Assembly: GCA_035376985.1 (NCBI GenBank)
Contig: DAOSSA010000007.1
Span: 1-64,000 of the forward strand
DNA: 64,000 nucleotides
Direction of reading: 5' to 3'
DNA from: Brevifilum sp029548365
GTDB lineage: Bacteria > Chloroflexota > Anaerolineae > Anaerolineales > Anaerolineaceae
Shown here: piece by piece, positions 17,077 through 25,253 of the stretch
Layout: the number at the start of each line of letters is the position of its first letter
Numbering within the stretch: the first letter of the stretch is position 1
Position numbers and translations under genes: made by a program
Notes under the pieces: generated by a model
What the model was told of the DNA's origin: nothing
Seen by the model: only the letters and a program-made list of their open reading frames with translations
Database searches by the model: none

Positions 17077-18291
17077 ATGTATGTTAAGCATTTGTCGCTG
17101 ACCAACTTTCGAAGTTTTTCCCGGCTGGACCTTGAATTTCCCCGGGAAATCTTTCTGTTGGTGGGAGACAATGCCCAGGGCAAGACGACGCTGCTTGAAG
17201 CGATCTATTTATTATCGACATTTACCTCCTTTCATGCCAGCACTGACCGGCAATTAATCAGCTTCAACGCGCCTGCAGATCGAATTGCCGTCAGCCGAGT
17301 TGTTGGAGAAATTCAAAAACGGGGACAAACGCACCGTATTGAAGTGCGCTTAATTCGCGAGCCCAACAGTATCAACGGCAATCAGCGGTTTCGAAGAGAA
17401 GTCCTGCTGGATGGCGTTAAACGCAAGCTGAACGAGGTGATCGGATTTTTGAATGCCGTGCTGTTTCTCCCGCAAATGGCCCGGATCATTGAAGAGGGGC
17501 CTGCTGAACGCAGGCGATACCTGGATATGCTGATTTCCCAGGTTTCTCCTGCATACGTCAGGCACCTAGGCGACTATTCTCAAACGCTGTCACAACGTAA
17601 CGCGCTCCTCAAACAACTGGCTGAGCGGGGTGGAGACCGCGGTCAACTGGCGGTTTGGGATGGCATGCTGGTTCGCCATAGCGCATTCATCATGCAAGAA
17701 CGCATCAGGGCTATCCATGAAATGGAACTTGAAGCCAAACGCCTGCATTATGATCTGACCCGGGGCCAGGAAGTCCTGCGATTGGATTACCAGCCTGCTT
17801 ACGACCCGCTAAGCGTTCCGAATGGACAGATGACGCTACCGGTGAAGACTATTGCTGACCGCACCGGCATTACCAGCGAGGAAATTGAATCCGGAATGCT
17901 CGAAGCGTTGAAAAAAAAACAGGGTGAGGAGATTGCCCGCGGTATCACCACCATCGGACCGCACAGGGACGAGGTGCGCTTTCTCAGTAACCAGGTCGAC
18001 CTGGGCGATTATGGCTCACGCGGGCAGGGACGCACCGCTCTGCTGGCGATGAAGCTGGCAGAGATCAACTGGTTGCATCAGCGCAGCGGGGAATGGCCGG
18101 TCTTACTGCTGGATGAGATTATGTCTGAGCTGGATACCGAACGGAGAAAGGACCTGTTACAAGCCCTGACGGACTGTGAACAGGCTGTTCTGACGACAAC
18201 GGACCTTTCAATGGTTGAGCCTGAATTTGTAACCACACACCCCGTCTGGCGCGTGGAAAGCGGCCTTGTCAGGCCAGATTCTTATACCTAA
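17077..18291 (+). CDS. recF: DNA replication and repair protein RecF
   Basis: SMC-like ATPase that loads RecA at gaps through RecOR. 404 residues, somewhat longer than the usual 360-370. It starts MYVKHLSLTNFRSF, then Walker A GDNAQGKTTLLE near 30-41; the C-terminus has the ABC-type signature region DYGSRGQGR near 312 and Walker B LLLDEIMSELD near 345. The ATG is 6 nt after the def stop with no Shine-Dalgarno, implying translational coupling. Dissociation from dnaA-dnaN-gyrB means this spot need not be near the origin. Confidence 0.95.
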   Translation: MYVKHLSLTNFRSFSRLDLEFPREIFLLVGDNAQGKTTLLEAIYLLSTFTSFHASTDRQLISFNAPADRIAVSRVVGEIQKRGQTHRIEVRLIREPNSINGNQRFRREVLLDGVKRKLNEVIGFLNAVLFLPQMARIIEEGPAERRRYLDMLISQVSPAYVRHLGDYSQTLSQRNALLKQLAERGGDRGQLAVWDGMLVRHSAFIMQERIRAIHEMELEAKRLHYDLTRGQEVLRLDYQPAYDPLSVPNGQMTLPVKTIADRTGITSEEIESGMLEALKKKQGEEIARGITTIGPHRDEVRFLSNQVDLGDYGSRGQGRTALLAMKLAEINWLHQRSGEWPVLLLDEIMSELDTERRKDLLQALTDCEQAVLTTTDLSMVEPEFVTTHPVWRVESGLVRPDSYT

Positions 18292-18340
18292 TCAGTCAAC
18301 CTGCCCAACCTAATCGTCAAAGTTTCATTTACTGCACCCA

Positions 18341-19726
18341 TTAAAACGGAACTTGATACCCAAATGGAAGGTGTATGGTTTCATTGGCGTTGAGCGTAAA
18401 TGAGTACGCAGAGGGCGTTGTCATTGACCCTGAGGGCACAATTGATACGCAGTATGCCCCGGGTGAGAGTGGGCCAAAACTAAATTCTTTCGCTGTTGTC
18501 GTTTCTGCGATGGCTCCAGAACAACCCCCTGTACGGAGAGTAATCGTCACAGAATAACTCGTCAAAGGATCTTCCGGATCTCGCTTTTTGTTGGAGTTAT
18601 AATCATCAAAGGCAACCCCGGTGATGTAGCCAAATTGGGGAGCTGTGGTGGGCACTGGCGTTGGCTCGGGTGAATAACACAACCCCCGAATCGGTGAGCT
18701 GGCGGAAAAATTGTAGGTTTCACGGCAGGTGTTATCGATCAGATTCAGCGCTTTAAGCGGGTAGGTACTGTGAGACTTATTGGGAGAGCCGGCTTCTTCC
18801 CGAGTGAAATGATCATGATGGTCAAACAGTGTAGGGTCGAGCAGGGTGTCTGCAGCCCAGACGCCCCAGACGAAGGTCGTGCGTGTCACCAGCGATTTTT
18901 TGAAAGCGATCGTGACAGAAGCAGGGGAGCCCGCTGAAACCCTGGCCCAGGCCGCATCGGGATCGGTGAGCACGTTGATCGAAAAAAGCTCCTGCTCAAA
19001 GCCGTCACCTGAATATCCGGTATCAGGGCGCAAGATCGTTTGCCCGCCGACATCGTTATTGCCATCTCGCCACACGCTCACGCCAGCAATATCCCATTCG
19101 CTCGAGGAGGGTCGATCGGCGATGACCAGCAGGTCGCCGCGCCCATCCAAATCCTCGTCGATCTCAATCGCGTAGGCAGCCTGAAAACCGCCTTCAGGAT
19201 GCGTGCCGTTGGTGTAGATGGTCACATAATAGAAGGTGTTGTCTTCGGAAATCTCGGTTTTGTTGATGTCCACATCGGGGCGATACGCCATCTCAGTTTC
19301 AGTGAATGGACGTTCGTATAAATTGGCGGTGAAATCATCACCACTGGTGACAGATTTGGAATCGGCGTTTTTACTGGAATCGGTATCGTAGAACCACTTG
19401 TGGATCCATCCTGGATTGCCCGGTGTGACATGATGGACGATTTCGGTAGGCACGATGGTGTCCTCTTCAGTTGCAGCTTGTTCTTCAACAATCACTTCCT
19501 CAATTGGTATTTCTGTTGGCACGAGGGTTGGGGGCAATGGTTCCTGGGTCGCGACTTCAGGTGCTTGAATTTGGGCTATAGCTGTTTGTGTGATGGCAAC
19601 GGCAAGCATGGTTTCAGCGAGATGGACGGCAGACTCATCGGTTGATGCACCTGTTAAATTACAGGCAGCCAGGATGAGAGAAAACAGAATTAGCAATGCG
19701 ATGGTGACCAAAAACGCTTTTTTCAT
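18341..19726 (-). CDS. Secreted lipoprotein with C-terminal SdrD-B-like repeat domain
   Basis: 461 residues. Lipoprotein signal peptide ending LILAAC at about 17-22, then a Thr/Pro/Glu-rich linker. The middle (about 115-330) is a beta-rich domain with acidic IDEDLDGRGD and RDGNNDVGG loops that look calcium-binding. Residues about 380-460 (GVAFDDYNSNKKRDPEDP, GAYCVSIVPSG) resemble the SdrD B-like/Cna-B carboxypeptidase-like fold of surface proteins. AAGGAG is 6 nt before the ATG. No catalytic signature was recognised; probably a surface-attached binding protein. It is convergent with recF without a visible terminator. Confidence 0.75.
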   Translation of the reverse strand: MKKAFLVTIALLILFSLILAACNLTGASTDESAVHLAETMLAVAITQTAIAQIQAPEVATQEPLPPTLVPTEIPIEEVIVEEQAATEEDTIVPTEIVHHVTPGNPGWIHKWFYDTDSSKNADSKSVTSGDDFTANLYERPFTETEMAYRPDVDINKTEISEDNTFYYVTIYTNGTHPEGGFQAAYAIEIDEDLDGRGDLLVIADRPSSSEWDIAGVSVWRDGNNDVGGQTILRPDTGYSGDGFEQELFSINVLTDPDAAWARVSAGSPASVTIAFKKSLVTRTTFVWGVWAADTLLDPTLFDHHDHFTREEAGSPNKSHSTYPLKALNLIDNTCRETYNFSASSPIRGLCYSPEPTPVPTTAPQFGYITGVAFDDYNSNKKRDPEDPLTSYSVTITLRTGGCSGAIAETTTAKEFSFGPLSPGAYCVSIVPSGSMTTPSAYSFTLNANETIHLPFGYQVPF

Positions 19727-20122
19727 AATCTTTCTCCTTATTAAGTAATAGATTTAATAACGGAACAATCCTAACTGTGTGAATGTTGTCTGGTCGAGAA
19801 CGATTCAGGTTAAAAATGTTTTATCAACTAAGAAGAAATACTTATAGCTTCATTATAGCATAAAATGTAATTTAACATCAAATGAAAATAAAATAAGCAA
19901 GGTTTTGACAGTTTTTCGGAATCTCCGGGTTTTGCTTCTGAAGAAGCAGAGCCCAATCCGATTATTTCGAGGGCTCCTGAACCGGTTTTCTCGTTATAAT
20001 TATTCAGTGACAGGGCTTGCCCGCTTCAATTGTTGAGACGATGAATATGACGATCTGAAAAACAATCGATGAGCCCGCGTAGATTTTGAAGCAGAGATAG
20101 AACACAACGAGGAGAGATCATT
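19727..20122. other. 396-bp intergenic region with divergent promoters
   Basis: A-T-rich region between the divergent lipoprotein and nitroreductase genes. It holds a minus-strand promoter (19852-19881), a plus-strand TATAAT (19995-20000) without a good -35, and a small TGCTTC/GAAGCA hairpin near 19933-19948. No gene or RNA was recognised. Confidence 0.6.
19852..19881 (-). promoter_or_regulatory. Promoter of the 461-residue lipoprotein gene
   Basis: Minus-strand TTGATG (19876-19881), 18-bp spacer, TATAAT (19852-19857). It gives a leader of roughly 118 nt, long enough to hold regulation, but no known riboswitch was recognised in it. Confidence 0.5.
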
Positions 20123-20701
20123 ATGAAATTAATAACCCTGATTCAAAACAGCCGCAGTTATCGACGGTTTGACGAGGATTACCGGGTTGACAGCGAGACA
20201 CTGCGTGAATTAATTCGTATGGCGCAATATTCGCCATCAGGCAGGAACAGGCAGCCGTTAAAGTTCTGGTTAAGCAACACACCAGAGATGAATGAAACCA
20301 TCTTCTCCACCTTAAGCTGGGCGGGCGATTTAAAAGATTGGCCAGGGCCAGCCACGGGTGAACGCCCGGGCGCGTATATCCTGATCCTGGGGGATACCGC
20401 CATCAGTGAGAGTTTTGGCGTCGATCACGGTATTGCAGCGCAAAGCATCCTGCTGGGCGCTGTTGAGGCAGGCTTGGGCGGCTGCATCATCGGTTCGGTG
20501 CAGCGCGATGTACTGGTCAAGGCGCTGGCGATTCCACCGAGGTACCAGATTTTGTTAGCCATCGCCCTGGGCAAGCCTGCAGAAAAAGTTCTGGTCGATA
20601 TTGTCGATGAGGAAGCAAACCTTACTTACTATCGGGATGAGCAGGATGTTCACCATGTGCCCAAACGGGGTCTGGATGAGCTGATCTTACATGATGTTTA
20701 G
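20123..20701 (+). CDS. Nitroreductase-family FMN oxidoreductase
   Basis: 192 residues. Starts with the family pattern NSRSYRRFDEDYRVDSETL and continues with a MAQYSPSGRNRQPLKFWL FMN-binding stretch (about 33-50), then GIAAQSILLGAVEAGLGGCIIGS (about 103-125) and IALGKPAEK near 149, all as in NfsA/NfsB-like proteins. Such enzymes reduce nitro groups, quinones or flavins using NAD(P)H; the natural substrate is unknown. GAGGAG sits 8 nt before the ATG. Monocistronic, closed by a strong hairpin terminator. Confidence 0.88.
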   Translation: MKLITLIQNSRSYRRFDEDYRVDSETLRELIRMAQYSPSGRNRQPLKFWLSNTPEMNETIFSTLSWAGDLKDWPGPATGERPGAYILILGDTAISESFGVDHGIAAQSILLGAVEAGLGGCIIGSVQRDVLVKALAIPPRYQILLAIALGKPAEKVLVDIVDEEANLTYYRDEQDVHHVPKRGLDELILHDV

Positions 20702-20719
20702 GGAATGAAAACTTCAAGA

Positions 20720-20756
20720 ATCGCCACCGAAATGCATGCTTCGGTGGCGATTTTTT
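20720..20756 (+). terminator. Rho-independent terminator after the nitroreductase gene
   Basis: Perfect 12-bp stem ATCGCCACCGAA (20720-20731) with TTCGGTGGCGAT (20740-20751), 8-nt loop and T run through 20756. It lies 1 nt from the stop of the convergent SIS gene and may serve both, though the minus side has only a short T stretch. Confidence 0.9.
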
Positions 20757-20757
20757 A

Positions 20758-21810
20758 TTACCAGGTTTCAGTGATTTTGTTCAGCCCGCGGGGATTGTCG
20801 ACATCAAGACCGCGTGTATTGGCTAAATACATGGCGAAAAGCTGCCCGGGGATGATGGATGTGATCGGTGAGAGCCACTCGGGTACGGCATCGGGAACGG
20901 TCAACGTGTATTCGGTTAACTTGAGGAGGTCAGGATGGTCACTGACCATGATCACCTCTGCTCCCCGCTGATTGAATTTTTCAACCAGGGACTGGAATTC
21001 TGAGACCATCAATCCGCCGGGTGCAAATATGAACACCGGAAAACCGCTGTCGATGAGAGCAAGGGGACCATGTTGAAAATCGGCGCTGGAATAAGGCTCT
21101 GCGATCGTATAAGTGAGCTCCTTCAATTTGAGCGAAAACTCAAAGGCGGTTGCATAGTTGAATCCCCGGCTGAGGACCACACAGTGGGTCATATACCGGT
21201 AACGTTCGACCAGGCTGTTGATATGGGTTGTATGTTGAAAGACTTTGTCTATGCTGTTGGAGAGCCCTTCCAGGTTGCGGCGGAGTTCTTCATTTGGATG
21301 GATTTCAAAGGACAGGCGTGCAAGGCAGGCGAGCTGCGCTGTATAGGTTTTGGTGGCTGCCAGGGAGCGCTCAACACCGGCTTGCAGGTCGAGGGCTATG
21401 TCGGCGGTGTGACCCAGGGGGGAATCAGCGGTGTTCGTGATGGCTGCTGTTAATGCACCCTGGCGTTTGCCTTCTGCCAGCACAGAGACGATATCCGGGC
21501 TTTTACCGCTCTGGCTGATCCCCAATACCAGGGTGTTGGAGAGATTGGGGCTCTGGCGGTAAACCGTGAATAAACTGGGTGTTGCCAGCGAGACCAGCAT
21601 GTTGTTGTGCGCACCTAAAAGGTATTGCGCATACCGGGCGGCATTATCGCTGGTGCCGCGAGCAGCGATGTAAACCTGGGTGATTCCCCGCGCCTGGATT
21701 TGCTGTACCAGTTCGGTGATGGCGTCTTGCGGCTGAAAGAGTAGCCGGTTGATCACTGCGGGTTGTTGATGTATTTCTTGAAATAAAGCGGTGTTATGAA
21801 TGGGTTTCAT
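20758..21810 (-). CDS. Double SIS-domain sugar-phosphate isomerase/deaminase (GlmS-C / NagB-II-like)
   Basis: 350 residues from the ATG at 21808-21810, with GAGG 6 nt upstream. Two SIS domains: the first has ARGTSDNAARYAQYLLG (about 45-61) and ISQSGKSPD (about 93-101); the second has VLSRGFNYATAFEFSLKLKE and AEPYSSADFQHGPLALI, the isomerase-domain motif of glucosamine-6-phosphate synthase. The glutaminase domain of GlmS is absent, so it is more like the NagB-II/AgaS deaminase-isomerases that act on glucosamine- or galactosamine-6-phosphate. It lies 16 nt downstream of the NDK-like gene, forming a two-gene operon; the link between the two is unclear. Confidence 0.85.
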   Translation of the reverse strand: MKPIHNTALFQEIHQQPAVINRLLFQPQDAITELVQQIQARGITQVYIAARGTSDNAARYAQYLLGAHNNMLVSLATPSLFTVYRQSPNLSNTLVLGISQSGKSPDIVSVLAEGKRQGALTAAITNTADSPLGHTADIALDLQAGVERSLAATKTYTAQLACLARLSFEIHPNEELRRNLEGLSNSIDKVFQHTTHINSLVERYRYMTHCVVLSRGFNYATAFEFSLKLKELTYTIAEPYSSADFQHGPLALIDSGFPVFIFAPGGLMVSEFQSLVEKFNQRGAEVIMVSDHPDLLKLTEYTLTVPDAVPEWLSPITSIIPGQLFAMYLANTRGLDVDNPRGLNKITETW

Positions 21811-21826
21811 GTTTTCCTCAAGTTGT

Positions 21827-22825
21827 TCAGGAACCAAGCAACTTTTCTCTGGCGAGTTCAACAGCAGCGTCTGTGTTGAGATTTTCTGTTTCAGAGAATA
21901 AGTCGCTCTCTCCGATGACGGGGTTGCTAAGAAGCGATAGGGCAAGGTCTGGGCAGATACCGCTATCGATGACACGTTGTATACCCAGGGGCGGGTTGGC
22001 GCGAGGGATGTAGGATAGAATTTCTCCGAAGAAATTAACCACTTCAAAGGCTGATTCGAAGGGCCCAGCAGAAAGGTGCACGCCATTGGCATTGATACCA
22101 GCTTCATCCAGTCCAAAAAGTTCAGGATGGGCATGGAGTTGCCCGCGAATCGAATCAGGCTTAGCCCGGGCCGGGAAGGTGTCACCAACCAGGTTGAATT
22201 TGAGATCGTACCAATCTGTATTGCTATGAACCAGCATGAGAATAATACGATGATCCTCGCGGGTGAAATGCAATAATTGCGAGGGATTAAACCCGTTGAC
22301 AAGCAGGATTGGGTCGCCTTTATAGTTTATGGCTACAAAATAAAACCCGCTGCGGAGTTTTTGGGCGCCCTGCCCAAACCAAATCTCATTCAATGTGTTG
22401 ACATCAGATGAATAGGTTTGTAGGAATTCATGCCCACCAAGGATTTTGTGACTGCCGTGGTCCTCGATGTTAAGAACCTGGAACATTTCTTGCCGGGTTT
22501 GATCATTGACGATCTGGGAGGCTTCACGGGAGAGCTGGTTGATAAAACCGTAATGTCGGTTCATAATCTGGTAATCCGCCAGAACCTTTCCCGGCATAAT
22601 CACCAAACCATTGACCTGAACCTGGTATGTTGAGAACAAATCCGCAATCATTTTCAGACTATTGAGAACCTTTGCGTCATCTTCCACACTAAGCAGTTCG
22701 GGTTTGATAAAAAAGACCAATTCATTTTGGAAAACGGGGTTTCCAATTTGTACAGGTTGGATAATTTCTGCGGCGCCCGCAGCTCTGGTTTTGGCGATCA
22801 AAGCCTGGTTGAGTAAATTTTGCAT
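21827..22825 (-). CDS. Nucleoside diphosphate kinase-like protein with large central insertion
   Basis: 332 residues from the ATG at 22823-22825, with GAGGTGA 8 nt upstream. The N-terminal strand NELVFFIKPELL (about 32-43) matches the NDK start with its conserved Lys, and the C-terminal stretch DTFPARAKPDSIRGQL...NGVHLSAGPFESAFEVVNFF matches the NDK segment holding the IRG Arg, the Asn and the catalytic His of N-x-(I/V)-H-G-S-D. About 100 extra residues lie between these halves, and the His is followed by LSAG rather than GSDS. Classical NDKs have about 140-150 residues, so this is a divergent family member, not a housekeeping ndk. A minus-strand TATAAT at 22863-22868 may be its promoter. Activity is uncertain. 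Confidence 0.7.
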   Translation of the reverse strand: MQNLLNQALIAKTRAAGAAEIIQPVQIGNPVFQNELVFFIKPELLSVEDDAKVLNSLKMIADLFSTYQVQVNGLVIMPGKVLADYQIMNRHYGFINQLSREASQIVNDQTRQEMFQVLNIEDHGSHKILGGHEFLQTYSSDVNTLNEIWFGQGAQKLRSGFYFVAINYKGDPILLVNGFNPSQLLHFTREDHRIILMLVHSNTDWYDLKFNLVGDTFPARAKPDSIRGQLHAHPELFGLDEAGINANGVHLSAGPFESAFEVVNFFGEILSYIPRANPPLGIQRVIDSGICPDLALSLLSNPVIGESDLFSETENLNTDAAVELAREKLLGS

Positions 22826-22888
22826 AAAATCAGTCACCTCGTGTTTAATTATGGACCTGATTATTATACTCAATCCCTGGTTTTCCAC

Positions 22889-22922
22889 AAAAAAAGCAGG
22901 CATCGGGAAATGATGCCTGCTT
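22889..22922 (-). terminator. Terminator between the NBR1-like lipoprotein gene and the NDK-like operon
   Basis: On the minus strand the 11-bp stem AAGCAGGCATC/GATGCCTGCTT (arms 22912-22922 and 22894-22904) with a 7-nt loop ends in a T run (plus-strand A run 22889-22895). It ends the upstream lipoprotein gene at 22954 before the NDK-like gene starts. Confidence 0.88.
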
Positions 22923-22953
22923 CGAATGGGTGGTGGGTTCGGCAGGAACCTGT

Positions 22954-24549
22954 TCAGGGCTGATAACAAATTGTATAGGTGTCCAGACGTTTCTCTTCGC
23001 CGGTTGGGTTGGAAACAAAATTAATCCAGCCGTTGCCCTCTTGTGCTGTGTGGAACAGGGTCAATCCCGGGTCGATGATGAAACCGCCGCCGGTAACGTA
23101 ACTGCCAGCCGGGCAATCCATTTGAGCGCTGGCTGTGCTGTTAGCCGGGACTTTGTTTTCCTTCTTATCATATTGAGAGGTACTGCCAGAAGCGCCGGTC
23201 AGGCAGATGGCAAAAGCTGTGATTTTGGGCGAACTGTCCGTCGGGTTGTAGACACTGATCTGCCAACCGCTCCCTGATTTGGCTGAAATGAAGACTTTAA
23301 CCGGGATATTGTTTTCTACCGACCAACCGCCACCTGTCACCTGGGTCCCTGAAGGACAACTGGCCGTAATTATTGTATTGTCGTTAGGCAACGCTGGTTT
23401 TTCCTCAGAGACAGCGCTGCTGGTTCCTTTCGAATTAAACAAACAGGTAGCTGTTATGGTTAACTCTTTTGCTGGAGAGTCGGAATTGGTGGCGGTGATG
23501 TGCCAACCGTTGCCATCTTTCTTCGATTGCCATACCTGAATACCGGATTGATGTGAGAAACCGCCTGAAACGACAATCGATCCAGCAGGGCAGGTAATGG
23601 TTTTGGTTTCCGTTGAATTGGCTGGGATGGAGATCTGCGCACTGATTTGCTGCACGCTGATCTGCAGGGGTGTTGGTGTGTGCGTTTGGGTTGGGATCGT
23701 GGTTGGGGTTGGTGAGGGCGTTGGTGTTGGTGTATTTGTCGGCACCAGCGTATGAGTGGGGAGGTCGATCACGTTAATAGTAGCGATGAGCTCCGGACCG
23801 AACAGGGTTCCGTCACCAGCCTGGATCCGCCAAATGGACGTGTGTGTGCCTGGCTGAGAGGGTGCCGTCATTTCGATAATAATGTCCGCATTCGACCCAG
23901 CCTTAACGACGGGCAGGGCTTTTGGAGAGACAGCCCCCATGCGGTCACTGCCTGAGTGAACAAGCTGATAACCGATCCAATCACAGGAGCCATTATTATT
24001 CACACGCCAAATTTTGGTGAAGTTCACATTCGTAGATATCTGTGTATTTTCCGGGATGGTCACATGGGTAACGAACGAAGCACTGTTCGTGCAGTTTGCC
24101 TGTGCTGTTTGAGTTTGGGCAAGCTCTTCCGGGGAGAACGTTGGCATGGGCGTGGATGAAATTTCGATATCTTCGATTGATCTCACCACATTCAGGGTTA
24201 TGCTGAATGGGTCTGAAACCGTTCCCTTGCGATCAACCGCTAATAATGAAACGACCACACTGCCTTCCGTAAGCGGTGTAAAGGGGAGTTCAACGATGAG
24301 GTCGCGCGGATTGCCTCTTGGTGGTAATTGAGTAGCCGTTAGCTCCCCGTTGATATACAATTCAACCCTGGCAATGCCCTGAGAAGACCTCGCTTTTGCG
24401 CTAATGAGCACCTCTTCGTTGAGAAGCACATGTTGCCCTTCTTCGAGGTTTGTGATCTCGACCAGGACCCAGGGTTGATCGGGAAAATGGCACCCGGCAA
24501 GGATGACGAGGATGATGATGGCAAGCAGCCAAAATTTTCGAGCAAACAT
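22954..24549 (-). CDS. Lipoprotein with Ig-like, NBR1-type Ig and repeated C-terminal domains
   Basis: 531 residues. Signal peptide with lipobox VILAGC near 15-20. An Ig-like domain (about 28-125) is followed by the NBR1-type Ig domain (about 150-262), seen as NFTKIWRVNNNGSCDWIGYQL and TAPSQPGTHTSIWRIQAGDG. A (T/P)-rich linker (about 265-295) leads to three imperfect repeats, each with a CPAGS/CPSGTQV(T)GGG pattern (for example CPAGSIVVSGGFS, CPSGTQVTGGGWS, CPAGSYVTGGGFI), spaced about 85 residues. All features point to an extracellular binding protein; no enzyme motif was seen. A GGG about 10 nt from the ATG is the only ribosome-site candidate. Confidence 0.78.
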   Translation of the reverse strand: MFARKFWLLAIIILVILAGCHFPDQPWVLVEITNLEEGQHVLLNEEVLISAKARSSQGIARVELYINGELTATQLPPRGNPRDLIVELPFTPLTEGSVVVSLLAVDRKGTVSDPFSITLNVVRSIEDIEISSTPMPTFSPEELAQTQTAQANCTNSASFVTHVTIPENTQISTNVNFTKIWRVNNNGSCDWIGYQLVHSGSDRMGAVSPKALPVVKAGSNADIIIEMTAPSQPGTHTSIWRIQAGDGTLFGPELIATINVIDLPTHTLVPTNTPTPTPSPTPTTIPTQTHTPTPLQISVQQISAQISIPANSTETKTITCPAGSIVVSGGFSHQSGIQVWQSKKDGNGWHITATNSDSPAKELTITATCLFNSKGTSSAVSEEKPALPNDNTIITASCPSGTQVTGGGWSVENNIPVKVFISAKSGSGWQISVYNPTDSSPKITAFAICLTGASGSTSQYDKKENKVPANSTASAQMDCPAGSYVTGGGFIIDPGLTLFHTAQEGNGWINFVSNPTGEEKRLDTYTICYQP

Positions 24550-24627
24550 ATTTAAATCCCTTTGCTTAATTCAATAACGAATCGCATTGTTCAGGTCTTC
24601 TAATTATATGATGAAATCCATGAAAGG

Positions 24628-25110
24628 TTAAAACAATTGAGGTTGATCAGGCGCTTTTTCTTCAATCCAGGCTTCTTTGATTGTTCCATCGTTCAGGATG
24701 TGAAGGACCTTTGTCCCTGATGCAAGCAGCGTTTGGGCAATGGTGTGCTGACGATGGCATCTTCCAGGATCTCCTTCAGCGCACATGATCGCCAGGTGGC
24801 TTCGCATGGAAAGTTCCATCAACACTTTTATCGCCTCGTTATACACGGCTTGAGGGGGTAATTTTCTTTGCTCAGAAGGCCTCGTTTTTTGAGTCGGTTT
24901 TCCCCCAAGTTTATGACCTAAATAGGTGTATTTAATTTTAAAAGGCAAAAGCATGTTAGGCAGGCGCGACTTATCGCTCCAGGGAGCATTCTTGCTATAA
25001 GGTATGCTGCGAATGTCTACGATATGGTTGATGTTGTTCGCCTGGATCAATGTAATGAATTGCATAAAATTCAGGCTGCTATGCCCGACTGTAAAAATCG
25101 TCTGAGCCAT
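24628..25110 (-). CDS. DUF488 family protein
   Basis: 160 residues with the family hallmarks: IFTVGHSSLNFMQFITLI at the N-terminus, VDIRSIPYSK near 31, YLGHKLGG near 64 and the Cys pair IMCAEGDPGRCHRQ near 107-120. The biochemical role of DUF488 is not established; members are often found near DNA-repair or redox genes. No Shine-Dalgarno; a promoter lies directly against the ATG (see the regulatory entry), so the mRNA may be leaderless. Confidence 0.85.
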   Translation of the reverse strand: MAQTIFTVGHSSLNFMQFITLIQANNINHIVDIRSIPYSKNAPWSDKSRLPNMLLPFKIKYTYLGHKLGGKPTQKTRPSEQRKLPPQAVYNEAIKVLMELSMRSHLAIMCAEGDPGRCHRQHTIAQTLLASGTKVLHILNDGTIKEAWIEEKAPDQPQLF

Positions 25111-25144
25111 ATTTAATTATAGCGGGGTTTGAAAAATAAATCAA
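25108..25144 (-). promoter_or_regulatory. Promoter of the DUF488 gene with leaderless geometry
   Basis: Minus-strand TTGATT (25139-25144), 17-bp spacer, TATAAT (25116-25121), then only 5 nt before the ATG (25108-25110). No room exists for a Shine-Dalgarno sequence. Confidence 0.55.
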
Positions 25145-25253
25145 ATTTAAATCCAAACTTTGAATTTAATGATCGAAAAATTTCAATAATAAGGTAAAAT
25201 CAAACCAGCCTATTGTTTTCACCAGTATTGGGCGCAAGCATGCAAAAGAAAGG

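Noticed and set aside
23700..23760. Thr/Pro repeat-like (TNTPTPTPSPTPTT) tract, and similar tracts in other lipoproteins
   Set aside because: Low-complexity linkers of exported proteins, not a CRISPR or DNA repeat array.
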